Origin: Candidatus Curtissbacteria bacterium
GTDB lineage: Bacteria > Patescibacteriota > Microgenomatia > Curtissbacterales > GWA2-41-24
Assembly: GCA_030688205.1 (NCBI GenBank)
Contig: JAUYIQ010000059.1
Span: 1 to 36,866 of the forward strand
Direction: 5' to 3'
Length of the DNA: 36,866 nucleotides
The notes beneath the pieces are model-generated. The model ran no database searches. It saw nothing but the letters and a program-made list of their open reading frames with translations, and was not told the origin of the DNA. Numbering within the stretch: the stretch's first letter is position 1; the number at the start of each line of letters is the position of its first letter. Shown here piece after piece: positions 23,110 to 30,026 of this stretch. Made by a program: the position numbers and the translations under genes.

Positions 23110-24402
23110 ATGTCACAAGTCCGCGTTAGAATAGCCCCGTCACCAACAGGCATTCCCCACATAGGGAATACCAGGACTGTACTTTTCAATTGGTTGTATG
23201 CCAGAAAGAACAATGGCAAGTTCGTTGTAAGGATAGAAGACACGGATCGCAAGCGACAAGTCGCCGGGGCGCAAGACAAAATTCTGGAAATTCTTGAGTT
23301 TTTAGGTCTCTTGTGGGACGAAGGTCCCGAAAAAGGAGGAAATTTCAGTCCATACGTTCAATCCGAAAGAAAAGAGCTTTACAAAAAATATGCAGACGAA
23401 CTTATTGAAAAAGGATTGGCATACGAAGATGAAGGAGCAATAAGGTTTAAAGTCGAAAAAGGAAAAACTTGGAGTTGGCAGGATTTAATTCACGGTGAAA
23501 TTTCTTTTAAATCAGATGTTATCGAAGATTTCGTAATTATGAAATCAGACGGCTTCCCAACTTATCACTTGGGTGTTGTCGTCGATGATCATTTAATGGA
23601 AATTTCAGACGTTCTTCGTGGTGACGAATGGATTTCTTCAACACCGAAGCATTTAATGATTTTTGATGCCTTAGGCTGGAAACCGCCCAAATTCGGCCAC
23701 TTGCCTGTAATAGTCGGTCCGGATAAATCAAAGCTTTCAAAAAGGCACGGAGCAAAATCCGTTCTCGACTATCGCGACGAAGGATATTTACCGGAAGCAC
23801 TAATCAATTTTATGGCTCTTCTCGGATGGTCTGCCCCACCGGAGGTTGCCAGAGGCAAAACAGGGGATAAGGAAAAAGAATTGTTTTCCCTCCAGGAATT
23901 GACTGAAATTTTTTCGATAGACCGCATAAACACAACCAACCCCGTTTTTAATTTAGAAAAATTAAACTGGTTTAATAAAAAATATCTGCAAACCTTACCC
24001 GTCAAAAACTTAAAAGAAAAAATCAAACAGTTTTCAAAAAAAGCCAAAACTTTAGACGACGACAGGTTAACGAAAATCATAAGTCTTGTTCGGGACAGGA
24101 TAACAACACTTACAGACTTCGATAAATATTCCGCGATTTTCTTTGAGAAAGGCAAAGAGAAAGCTCCTGAAAAATCAAAAGTCGAAAACGCAAAACAGGC
24201 AATTGAATCGATAACCGACTGGGATGAAGAGTCTATTAGTCAACTTCTGGACAAATGGATCGAAGAAAAAAATCTACAGGCGGGAGATTTCAAAAACACC
24301 TTAAGGCTTTCAGTTTTTGCGGATAATACCCCACCTATTTATCAATCACTTGCAGTTTTATCTAAAGAGGAAGTTTTAAAAAGAATTCAAGACGCCCTAT
24401 AA
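23110..24402 (+). CDS. gltX: Glutamyl-tRNA synthetase
   Basis: Class I synthetase of 430 aa. The catalytic HIGH motif is HIGN (17-20) in RIAPSPTGIPHIGNTRTVLFNW. The RIEDTDRKRQV motif is at about 41-51, and the KMSKS equivalent is KLSKRHG (208-214). The C-terminal anticodon-binding domain is shortened compared with the usual 470-490 aa. It lies directly upstream of tRNA-Gln. Because small-genome bacteria usually lack GlnRS, this enzyme is probably non-discriminating and makes Glu-tRNA-Gln for GatCAB; that is inference from context. The leaderless-type start shares its promoter with the divergent gene. Confidence 0.95.
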   Translation: MSQVRVRIAPSPTGIPHIGNTRTVLFNWLYARKNNGKFVVRIEDTDRKRQVAGAQDKILEILEFLGLLWDEGPEKGGNFSPYVQSERKELYKKYADELIEKGLAYEDEGAIRFKVEKGKTWSWQDLIHGEISFKSDVIEDFVIMKSDGFPTYHLGVVVDDHLMEISDVLRGDEWISSTPKHLMIFDALGWKPPKFGHLPVIVGPDKSKLSKRHGAKSVLDYRDEGYLPEALINFMALLGWSAPPEVARGKTGDKEKELFSLQELTEIFSIDRINTTNPVFNLEKLNWFNKKYLQTLPVKNLKEKIKQFSKKAKTLDDDRLTKIISLVRDRITTLTDFDKYSAIFFEKGKEKAPEKSKVENAKQAIESITDWDEESISQLLDKWIEEKNLQAGDFKNTLRLSVFADNTPPIYQSLAVLSKEEVLKRIQDAL

Positions 24403-24435
24403 GCTGCCCTCGAAGCTGTTTTCGAAGCTAAGAAA

Positions 24436-24444
24436 TGATAAAAT
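24436..24444 (+). promoter_or_regulatory. Extended -10 promoter of tRNA-Gln
   Basis: TG-A-TAAAAT, with the hexamer at 24439-24444. The expected start point is within about 3 nt of the mature tRNA 5' end, so little or no 5' trimming by RNase P may be needed. Confidence 0.5.
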
Positions 24445-24453
24445 AATATGCAT

Positions 24454-24524
24454 TGCGGGATCGTCTAACGGTAGGACAACGGCCTCTGAAGCCGTTTATT
24501 TAGGTTCAAATCCTAATCCCGCAG
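24454..24524 (+). tRNA. tRNA-Gln (anticodon CUG)
   Basis: A 71-nt cloverleaf. The acceptor stem is TGCGGGA with TCCCGCA, including the U1-A72 pair and G73 discriminator typical of tRNA-Gln. The D arm is GTC...GAC with AACGGTAG. The anticodon stem is ACGGC/GCCGT with loop CTCTGAA, anticodon CTG at 24486-24488. The T arm is TTAGG-TTCAAAT-CCTAA. CCA is not encoded; the genomic sequence after G73 is CAAA, so the CCA-adding enzyme is needed. The last 17 nt of the tRNA, with 4 following bases, recur at 24666. It decodes CAG. Confidence 0.93.
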
Positions 24525-24528
24525 CAAA
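24508..24528 (+). repeat. Direct repeat copy 1: 3' end of tRNA-Gln
   Basis: A 21-bp stretch covering the end of the T loop, the acceptor 3' strand and four bases beyond. It is identical to 24666-24686, 158 bp away, and similarity continues for several T-rich bases. The position is a classic attachment site for tyrosine-recombinase elements. Confidence 0.7.
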
Positions 24529-24564
24529 TTTTTGTGACCGAAGGTTACCAAAATTTGCTGGGAT
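24515..24564 (+). repeat. Long hairpin formed by the tRNA 3' end and its inverted copy
   Basis: CAGCAAATTTTTGTGACC (24522-24539) pairs with GGTTACCAAAATTTGCTG (24542-24559) around a tiny loop, with one mismatch and one wobble. A further AATCC/GGATT pairing is possible after a 2-nt bulge. The arm overlaps the tRNA acceptor strand, so pre-tRNA could fold in two ways. No T-run follows. Confidence 0.65.
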
Positions 24565-24600
24565 TGTTGATTTAAGCTTCTTTAAGTTCACTATTTCGGA

Positions 24601-24663
24601 ACACTATTGAAACGACGATTTCAATAGTAGTGTAGAAATACAATGGATCTGCATTTGCAGATC
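24601..24663 (+). repeat. Two further hairpins between the direct repeats
   Basis: ACTATTGAAA (24603-24612) pairs with TTTCAATAGT (24619-24628) over loop CGACGA, with outer ACAC/GTGT pairing. GATCTGCA (24646-24653) pairs with TGCAGATC (24656-24663) over TT. Both are perfect, and neither has a T-tract. Confidence 0.65.
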
Positions 24664-24665
24664 AT

Positions 24666-24686
24666 AAATCCTAATCCCGCAGCAAA
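24666..24686 (+). repeat. Direct repeat copy 2 of the tRNA-Gln 3' end
   Basis: Identical to 24508-24528. It is followed by ATTTT, as copy 1 is followed by TTTTT. Only the 3' part of the tRNA is duplicated; the sequence before it does not form the rest of a cloverleaf. Confidence 0.7.
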
Positions 24687-24762
24687 ATTTTATAGCCTCA
24701 ATTTTTATAATCTAGAAAATGGTAGAACGAAGCGGTGAGAGTATCTTTCTAACTTTGAATAG

Positions 24763-26352
24763 TTATAAATTAGCTTCTTTGGGAATTTTATAGAACCCAT
24801 TCTCGAAATCCCTCCACTGTTTTGCTGTGCGCTTGTGAATTTCTGAGGTTTTGATGTAACCATTAGTAAGACCACCGTCGTATCTTTGAATCCTTGTGTA
24901 CTCACGAACTAAATATGGTTCTAACAGCCTAAAATAAAGTCCTCCTTCTGGAAAGTAGACAAAGGTTGGAGGATTATACATCATTAACTCAATTAAGTTC
25001 CTTTTTGATTCTTCCGATTTATAGGACCAATTTAAATATGCATTCTGTTTTCCAGCGAGAGGCAGATCAGAGGTAATATTAAATAGACCTTCAAGTTCAC
25101 CAGCAAGAAGCTTGTCGCCTTCTTGTTTAAGAGTTTTGAATGCTGTTGATAACGATTGTATATCACCGTATTGGATAAAATGTTCTTCATTTTTATCCTT
25201 ACTTTCTCTCCACCATGCAGTGTTGAAAAATAATGCTACTGCAATCAACGTCCCACTTAAAGCCATAAAGACAATCTTTTTCTTAGGTTTATTCCCAATT
25301 TTTTCAATTGCTAGCTTTAAGAGGATTACAGATATTATTGTAAAAGCCCCTAGATGAGGTAACACATGGAATGCAGTATAAAAACCCACATCTATTTTAG
25401 GAATTCTGAGATTCAAGAGCATTAATAATGTGTATAAAAATGCTACCTTTAGAATAAATGGTTTCTTTTTGTTGCTTGTTAAAATTGCACATATTGAAAT
25501 TGCGGATAAAACTATTAAAAACAAGTAGTATTTTGCGACAGGGCCAGAATGATTAAGTAAACTCTGGAATGGATAGATTAATATTGCGAAATGTGATCTG
25601 AAACCCTGCGTTCCCGCTTCATAAGGAAGAAAGTATCTAATATTATCTAGAACTGTGTTATGAAACCAACCTTTAAAATCTATAAAGACAAACATTAATA
25701 TTGTTGGAACCAACACAGACAATAAAACTAGTTTTCTGTCTTCGGGCTTTGCGTGATATAAATAAACGATAGAAGCAAGTGCAAGAAATGGAACAGAGGG
25801 CAACAGACTGAACGCGATTAAGAAAATACATAGTCCAAAGATTATTGGCTCAATTTTTTTAAACAATTGTTTATTTTGCTGTTTTTTCCAAAAAATAACT
25901 TCTGCAGTGTTACCCATAATAAACATAGTTGGATAAAGAGCGATGCTTTCTGCGAGCAGATGATAACCGAACAGCCAAAATGTCACGGTTTCTGTAAGTA
26001 GTACTGAAACCAAACCTAACATGCGAAATTTAATAACTAAAATAAACGCACCAATAAATGATATAACCAGCATGAATTGCCTTACTCTTTCAATAAGCAT
26101 AAAAAGATTTGGAGGGTCCACAGTTTTGAAAAATAAAAAAGAAGCAATTATTGGTATTGGTTGATGGTTCGTTGAAATATCCGTATATAGTTTACTTCCG
26201 TGGTTTGCCATCATCCACCCAGGCGTAAGATGCTCTGACTCGTCACCAAACCTGAATGACTGAGTGTGCTTTCTTAGGTTAGTAAATTGCGCAACGAAAA
26301 ATAGTGATAAAATAATTAATAAGAAAGCGTAAAATTTTTTTTGGGAGAACAT
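24763..26352 (-). CDS. GT-C fold membrane glycosyltransferase (ArnT/PMT-like)
   Basis: A 529-aa polytopic protein with about ten or more hydrophobic helices. The loop after the first helix reads SFRFGDESEHLTPGWMMANHGSKLYTDISTNHQP (about 33-66), with the Asp-Glu pair and the G-x-x-LY-D-x-x-x-HQP pattern of GT-C transferases that use lipid-linked sugars (GT39/GT83-like). The C-terminal 120 residues are soluble and outside. The acceptor is not predictable; surface protein or glycan glycosylation is likely. TACAAT with an extended TG lies 7 nt before the ATG. It stands alone between tRNA-Gln and the phosphodiester glycosidase. Confidence 0.78.
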   Translation of the reverse strand: MFSQKKFYAFLLIILSLFFVAQFTNLRKHTQSFRFGDESEHLTPGWMMANHGSKLYTDISTNHQPIPIIASFLFFKTVDPPNLFMLIERVRQFMLVISFIGAFILVIKFRMLGLVSVLLTETVTFWLFGYHLLAESIALYPTMFIMGNTAEVIFWKKQQNKQLFKKIEPIIFGLCIFLIAFSLLPSVPFLALASIVYLYHAKPEDRKLVLLSVLVPTILMFVFIDFKGWFHNTVLDNIRYFLPYEAGTQGFRSHFAILIYPFQSLLNHSGPVAKYYLFLIVLSAISICAILTSNKKKPFILKVAFLYTLLMLLNLRIPKIDVGFYTAFHVLPHLGAFTIISVILLKLAIEKIGNKPKKKIVFMALSGTLIAVALFFNTAWWRESKDKNEEHFIQYGDIQSLSTAFKTLKQEGDKLLAGELEGLFNITSDLPLAGKQNAYLNWSYKSEESKRNLIELMMYNPPTFVYFPEGGLYFRLLEPYLVREYTRIQRYDGGLTNGYIKTSEIHKRTAKQWRDFENGFYKIPKEANL

Positions 26353-26359
26353 CGTATTA

Positions 26360-26365
26360 ATTGTA
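26360..26365 (-). promoter_or_regulatory. -10 element of the glycosyltransferase gene
   Basis: TG-C-TACAAT on the minus strand, 7 nt upstream of the ATG at 26352. No SD. Confidence 0.55.
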
Positions 26366-26431
26366 GCAATAACTCTGATTTTTTATAAACTAATTCAGGA
26401 AATTTAACTTGCTCATACCAATCAAAAGTTC

Positions 26432-26458
26432 ACTTCTCCGGCTTCGCCGGATCAGTGT
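26432..26458. repeat. GC-rich hairpin between divergent genes
   Basis: TCCGGC-TTC-GCCGGA (26438-26452), extended by CACT/AGTG after a symmetric TC/TC internal loop. There is no T-run on either strand. It lies upstream of both divergent genes and may be a small repeat or an operator. Confidence 0.45.
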
Positions 26459-26490
26459 AAACAGAAATCATCCACTACTGCTAGCTTTGA

Positions 26491-26496
26491 TATACT
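26491..26496 (+). promoter_or_regulatory. -10 element of the phosphodiester glycosidase gene
   Basis: TG-A-TATACT extended -10, with 10 nt before the ATG at 26507. The expected leader is about 3 nt. Confidence 0.5.
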
Positions 26497-26506
26497 GGAA
26501 TAGTAA

Positions 26507-27424
26507 ATGCCTGCTCTATTGCCGATACTCCTAGCTATTATCGTTTCAATTCTAAGCCTTGGCTCGATTCTTCTGAATACCGTCAAAAGCCAAATCACAA
26601 ACGAGCCCGAAGCTCAAGTTTCACCAAGTGCGGAAATTTTACCATCGCCAACACTTACTCCTACGCCACTTCCTTCGTCTCCTCCTTCGTCGGAGCAAGC
26701 AGTGCAAGCAACCCCGACGCCATCAGCCGCACCATCGCCTAAACCGTCAGTGTCTCCCAGTCCAAAACCTGCATCCTCAACAGGTCAAACAACAAATACA
26801 GGTTCTTACACAGTTTTAACCTATGATTTAGGATCAACGACAGTCGTTACCGACACAGCTATTGACGGTGATTGTGCAAGTGATTGCGCCACAAAATCTC
26901 TAGCGGATTACATTTCAACAAATGGTGGAAGAGCCGGCATGAACGGGACATACTTTTGTCCTCCCGATTACTCTTCGTGTGCAGGGAAAGTAAACACCTT
27001 TGATTTTCCTGTCTGGAACAACCGGAATAAAAAATGGATAAACGCCGATAAATTATTCTGGAATGGCAGGGGAATGATGGTATTCCGTTCGGGATCAGCC
27101 CAGTTTCATGCCTGTGCATCCTGCGCTGGAGCACCATCAGACATAACCGGCGGCATTGTTAATTATCCACCCCTTCTTTCCGGTGGAAATGTTTTAGTTA
27201 GTGACGGCGGCAAAGGGACCAGAAGCGGAATCGGCTACGGCGGCGGAAAGCTTTTTCTTGTTGTTGCCAGAAGTGCCAGCTACATGGATCTTGCCAATAT
27301 TTTTAAATCTCTTGGTGCAATCGATGCACTCAACCTGGATGGCGGAGGCTCAGTTGCTCTTTATGACGGCGGCTACAAAGTCGGCCCCGGCCGTTCTCTC
27401 CCAAATGCTGTAATAATCAAATAG
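26507..27424 (+). CDS. Phosphodiester glycosidase (NAGPA/DUF2233) family exported protein
   Basis: A 305-aa protein with a signal or anchor helix (residues 2-24), a long Pro/Ser/Thr linker (about 32-100) and a NAGPA domain at about 105-305. Family motifs are GRAGMNGTYF, GNVLVSDGGKGTRSGIGYGGGKLFLVVAR and the strong NLDGGGSVALYDGGYKVGPGRSLPNAVIIK ending. Relatives uncover mannose-6-phosphate in animals and act on cell-surface phosphodiester-linked sugars in bacteria (YngK/NagPA-like). Four Cys in the CASDCATKS and CASCAGAP regions could form disulfides. The Pro/Ser linker resembles that of the surface protein at 2316. Its last 8 nt overlap the convergent next gene. Confidence 0.9.
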   Translation: MPALLPILLAIIVSILSLGSILLNTVKSQITNEPEAQVSPSAEILPSPTLTPTPLPSSPPSSEQAVQATPTPSAAPSPKPSVSPSPKPASSTGQTTNTGSYTVLTYDLGSTTVVTDTAIDGDCASDCATKSLADYISTNGGRAGMNGTYFCPPDYSSCAGKVNTFDFPVWNNRNKKWINADKLFWNGRGMMVFRSGSAQFHACASCAGAPSDITGGIVNYPPLLSGGNVLVSDGGKGTRSGIGYGGGKLFLVVARSASYMDLANIFKSLGAIDALNLDGGGSVALYDGGYKVGPGRSLPNAVIIK

Positions 27425-27989
27425 AATTAATCGTTTCATTTTCCGTAATTACCATGTCCATCGCAAGGTCATGCGCTTCTTTTGGCAAACTATCCGTTAT
27501 CTGAAAATCATAAGCAAGACCGATTTTAATCGCATCTGAATCGGATAAAAGTTTATCGTAAACGCCTTTCCCGTATCCAAGTCTTACACCTTTTCTGTCG
27601 AATGCAATTCCGGGGACAATTGCAACGTTAATTTCATAAGGCTTGATATATTTCCCGCTTGTCGGCTGTGGTATGCCGGCCGGCCCTTCTTCTAGATTAT
27701 CCCACCTCCTAAATTCACAAAATACATACCCAACCCGGGAATCAAATTTCGGCAAGAAAACTCGTTTACCCAAAGATATTAATAAATCTATGATTTTGCC
27801 GGTTTCAACCTCATTTTTTATTGCAACATAGGCGCAAACGATACCTACATTCTTGATTGCTTCCAATTCAAGAACTTTTTCCAAAATCGACAAACTTTTT
27901 TGTCTAACTTCCGTCCTTGACAATTCTAATCTTTTGTCAAGCAGTTGCTCTCGGATCTCCCGTTTTTTAGTAGTTTGTGTTCCCTGCAT
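27417..27989 (-). CDS. 5-formyltetrahydrofolate cyclo-ligase
   Basis: Folate-salvage enzyme of 190 aa that makes 5,10-methenyl-THF from 5-formyl-THF with ATP. N-terminal KKREIREQLLDKRLELS is the usual Lys/Arg-rich helix. Further motifs are VCAYVAIKNEVETGKII, RVFLPKF, GIPQPTSGK and VAIVPGIAFDRKGVRLGYGKGVYDKLL, the last with the family's GYGxGxYD. Size is normal. It converges on the glycosidase with an 8-nt overlap and diverges from the SGNH gene. TAAGAT with an extended TG lies 6 nt before the ATG. Confidence 0.92.
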   Translation of the reverse strand: MQGTQTTKKREIREQLLDKRLELSRTEVRQKSLSILEKVLELEAIKNVGIVCAYVAIKNEVETGKIIDLLISLGKRVFLPKFDSRVGYVFCEFRRWDNLEEGPAGIPQPTSGKYIKPYEINVAIVPGIAFDRKGVRLGYGKGVYDKLLSDSDAIKIGLAYDFQITDSLPKEAHDLAMDMVITENETINSI

Positions 27990-28007
27990 GTGATAATCTT
28001 ATCATTA
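27990..28007. promoter_or_regulatory. Divergent promoters with a central palindrome
   Basis: Eighteen bp separate ATGs at 27989 (minus) and 28008 (plus). The perfect inverted repeat TGATAA-TC-TTATCA lies at 27991-28004. Plus: TG-T-GATAAT (27989-27997), 10 nt, ATG. Minus: TG-A-TAAGAT (hexamer 27996-28001), 6 nt, ATG. Confidence 0.6.
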
Positions 28008-29099
28008 ATGTTTTTGAAAAACTTAGAGCTCTCCAGTCCGTTTTTTGGTCATCTTTTTTATTTCACCCGCGATTTCTCAATGTATTTAATTCTGGTTGTG
28101 GTTTCTTTTGTATTTTTGATTTATTCAGCATTCAAAATACAAAAGCAAAAAATTTCTGAAAAAAGAAAAAAAATTCTAACGGCCTTTGCGTTTACAATTT
28201 TCGCAATTATTTTTACATTCACCGCCTTTGAATCTTACTTTCGATATAGATATGACGTTTCCGACGGTCTCGGATTTTTAAAAGTTAGCAAAAAATGGGA
28301 TGCAAGACATGTTGTTTTAAACAATGAATTTTCAAGAGATAGAAATTTTGAACAGGAAAAACAAGAAGGAGTAACAAGAATCGGTGTTCTGGGTGATTCA
28401 ATTGCCGCGGGCGGCGGAATCGAAAACATCACAAATCGATTTTCAAATATTCTGGAGGCGAAATTAAGAGAAACCGGCAAAAAAGTCGAAGTTTACAACT
28501 TAGGCAGACCCGGTTATGACACAAGTTCGGAAATTTTAGTCTACGACGAAATGAAACAATACAACTTCGATATTATAGTTTGGGAATATTTTGTAAATGA
28601 TGTACAACCGGGTTTTAAAAGTTCAGGCACGCCAATTATAGAAAATAGTAGCAAAAAAAGTAAGCTTGTCGCCTTTATTTCCGATCGCTCATACTTTTTT
28701 GATTTCATGTACTGGCGGCTTTCATCAAAATATCAAAAAACATTCCAGGCGCTTAGAATTGCAGACATTGCTCAATATAAGAATGAACCGGTATTGAATC
28801 AACATTATCAGGATATAAAAACACTTTTGGAAAAAATGAAGGAGCAAAACTCGAAAGTTGTAGTTATTATGTTCCCCTCCAATATATTGCTAGGGCCCGA
28901 CTACCCAACATATATTCATGAGATGATGGGTAAATACTTCAGAGATAATGGTGCCCAGTTTTATGATTTATTACAGGATCTGAAAGACAAAGACGGAAAA
29001 ACACTAATAGCCAGCAAATTTGATCCTCATCCTAATGAAATCGTTCACGAAATTGCAGGCGAAAAACTCTACGAGTTGCTACTGCCCACGATTAAGTAA
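28008..29099 (+). CDS. SGNH/GDSL-type hydrolase, membrane-anchored
   Basis: A 363-aa protein with two N-terminal helices (about residues 24-42 and 56-75) followed by an SGNH hydrolase domain. Block I is RIGVLGDSIAAGGGIE with nucleophile Ser131, then NLGRPGYDTSSE (Gly block), WEYFVNDVQPG (Asn block) and KFDPHPNEIVHEIAG with Asp339/His341. All four catalytic blocks are present. These enzymes deacetylate or deacylate surface glycans and lipids. The ATG at 28008 is used because it fits the divergent promoter; the earlier ORF start would run into the folate gene. It ends 1 nt before the convergent gene. Confidence 0.88.
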   Translation: MFLKNLELSSPFFGHLFYFTRDFSMYLILVVVSFVFLIYSAFKIQKQKISEKRKKILTAFAFTIFAIIFTFTAFESYFRYRYDVSDGLGFLKVSKKWDARHVVLNNEFSRDRNFEQEKQEGVTRIGVLGDSIAAGGGIENITNRFSNILEAKLRETGKKVEVYNLGRPGYDTSSEILVYDEMKQYNFDIIVWEYFVNDVQPGFKSSGTPIIENSSKKSKLVAFISDRSYFFDFMYWRLSSKYQKTFQALRIADIAQYKNEPVLNQHYQDIKTLLEKMKEQNSKVVVIMFPSNILLGPDYPTYIHEMMGKYFRDNGAQFYDLLQDLKDKDGKTLIASKFDPHPNEIVHEIAGEKLYELLLPTIK

Positions 29100-29507
29100 T
29101 TACTTGCGGGGAACTGTTTTGTAAACAGCCCACTGGCCTAAAGTTAAAAGCCCTCCCACTAAAACGGCATAAAGGACACTGGAAATACCCATGCCCAGAA
29201 CTGAAGCGAATAATTTAAGAACCCAAACGATAACTACATTCACAACAAAATATATAAGGCCGTTCAGGTTTTCCTCTTTTAGCTTCAGTGACTTTAAACT
29301 TCTCTTAATGTTGCTTTTGGCGATAATTGGCTCAACAATATATGTTAAGAGGACAACGATAAGCCCCACCACAACAGCAGCAAACGGTCCACTTATATCT
29401 TTATTGCCTAAAACTACGTTTCCTTTGAAAATAGCAGCTGCAACAACAAGAACAAATGCATTTGCTACCCAGTACCCCAAGAAGCCTACTAACTTTCTCT
29501 GTTCCAC
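29100..29507 (-). CDS. Small hypothetical membrane protein
   Basis: A 135-aa protein with four hydrophobic segments (about residues 8-28, 38-60, 80-104, 106-128). A Lys-rich cytosolic loop (KSNIKRSLKSLKLKEEN) lies between the second and third. Size and topology are vaguely like phage holin IV or GtrA-type proteins, but I do not see a diagnostic motif. The GTG start is preceded by AGGGGGTGA (about 29512-29520 on the minus strand), a usable SD, one of the few here. Its stop abuts the SGNH stop. Confidence 0.6.
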   Translation of the reverse strand: MEQRKLVGFLGYWVANAFVLVVAAAIFKGNVVLGNKDISGPFAAVVVGLIVVLLTYIVEPIIAKSNIKRSLKSLKLKEENLNGLIYFVVNVVIVWVLKLFASVLGMGISSVLYAVLVGGLLTLGQWAVYKTVPRK

Positions 29508-29573
29508 AAAATCACCCCCTCTAAGGCTAGAATAGACCCAGAAACATACTTAGTCAATGGGATCATAGCTTGT

Positions 29574-29602
29574 TTGACTTTAACAATAGATTCAGATAAG
29601 CT
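29574..29602 (+). promoter_or_regulatory. Promoter for the MIP18-like gene
   Basis: TTGACT (29574-29579), 17-bp spacer, TAAGCT (29597-29602), 8 nt, ATG at 29611. No SD. Confidence 0.5.
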
Positions 29603-29610
29603 AGTGCTAG

Positions 29611-29913
29611 ATGGTCTCCCAAGATCAAGTTTTAGATAAACTTCGAGAATGCATTGATCCCGAGCTTGGAATAAATATCATAGATTTAGGCTTGGTTTAC
29701 AGCATAGACATCGAAAGTGCCAGAATCAATGTTTTAATGACCTTGACTACTCCGGGTTGCCCCCTGGATTCCTACTTTGTTCAGGACATTACTTCAAAGC
29801 TCAAAAAACTTAAAGGTATATCTGATGTTTCAATAGAACTCACATTCGAACCGCCCTGGACTCCCATTAAAATGTCTCAGGAGTCAAAAGACCTCCTCGG
29901 TTTCGTCAATTAA
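29611..29913 (+). CDS. MIP18/PaaD-like (SufT-type) iron-sulfur assembly protein
   Basis: A 100-aa single-domain protein. The signature VLDKLRECIDPELGINIIDLGLVYSIDIES starts the domain. MTLTTPGCPLDSYFVQDITSKLKKL holds the conserved TxxxCP, and VSIELTFEPPWTPIKMSQESKDLLGF closes it, with the EPPW-TP segment seen in family members. These proteins help load Fe-S clusters (SufT) or mature oxygenases (PaaD). The standalone form without suf neighbours suggests a general Fe-S role. Start and end are clear. It is followed by the NrdR-box region. Confidence 0.9.
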   Translation: MVSQDQVLDKLRECIDPELGINIIDLGLVYSIDIESARINVLMTLTTPGCPLDSYFVQDITSKLKKLKGISDVSIELTFEPPWTPIKMSQESKDLLGFVN

Positions 29914-29987
29914 CTTCACCCTCGTAGGGGTTGAATTCGGGTTTTCTTCGGAGTAGAATATAAAAAGGCTCATATAATTTTTGGGTA

Positions 29988-30017
29988 TTGACAAGGTCTA
30001 TATCTAGTGTCTAATCT
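29988..30017 (+). promoter_or_regulatory. Promoter of nrdR-nrdJ
   Basis: TTGACA (29988-29993), 18-bp spacer, TAATCT (30012-30017). NrdR box 1 lies in the spacer. Predicted start at about 30024 gives a leader of about 108 nt, long for this window. A second TTGACA at 30045-30050 has no matching -10. Confidence 0.6.
29995..30010. promoter_or_regulatory. NrdR box 1
   Basis: Matches ACACWATATATWGTGT at 12 of 16 positions; the right half is well kept (CTAGTGT). It is placed between -35 and -10. Its start is 32 bp from box 2, the usual helical phasing of paired NrdR boxes. Confidence 0.65.
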
Positions 30018-30026
30018 GGAATTAGA

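Larger units (their letters stand above)
24403..24762. other. 360-bp interval holding tRNA-Gln and a hairpin-rich repeat block
   Basis: No protein gene on either strand is credible here. The interval holds TCGAAGCT twice (about 24412-24428), the tRNA promoter and tRNA, a long hairpin (24515-24564), two further hairpins (24601-24633, 24646-24663), a second copy of the tRNA 3' end (24666-24686) and a TATAAT (24706-24711). The last is followed 7 nt later by a 24-codon open frame. Confidence 0.6.

Noticed and set aside
24403-24453. Terminator after gltX
   Set aside because: TCGAAGCT occurs twice as a direct repeat, not as a stem, and no hairpin with a T-run is visible before the tRNA promoter.
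24666-24690. Second, complete tRNA
   Set aside because: Only the 3' acceptor and part of the T arm match; the preceding bases form a simple hairpin and no cloverleaf can be drawn.
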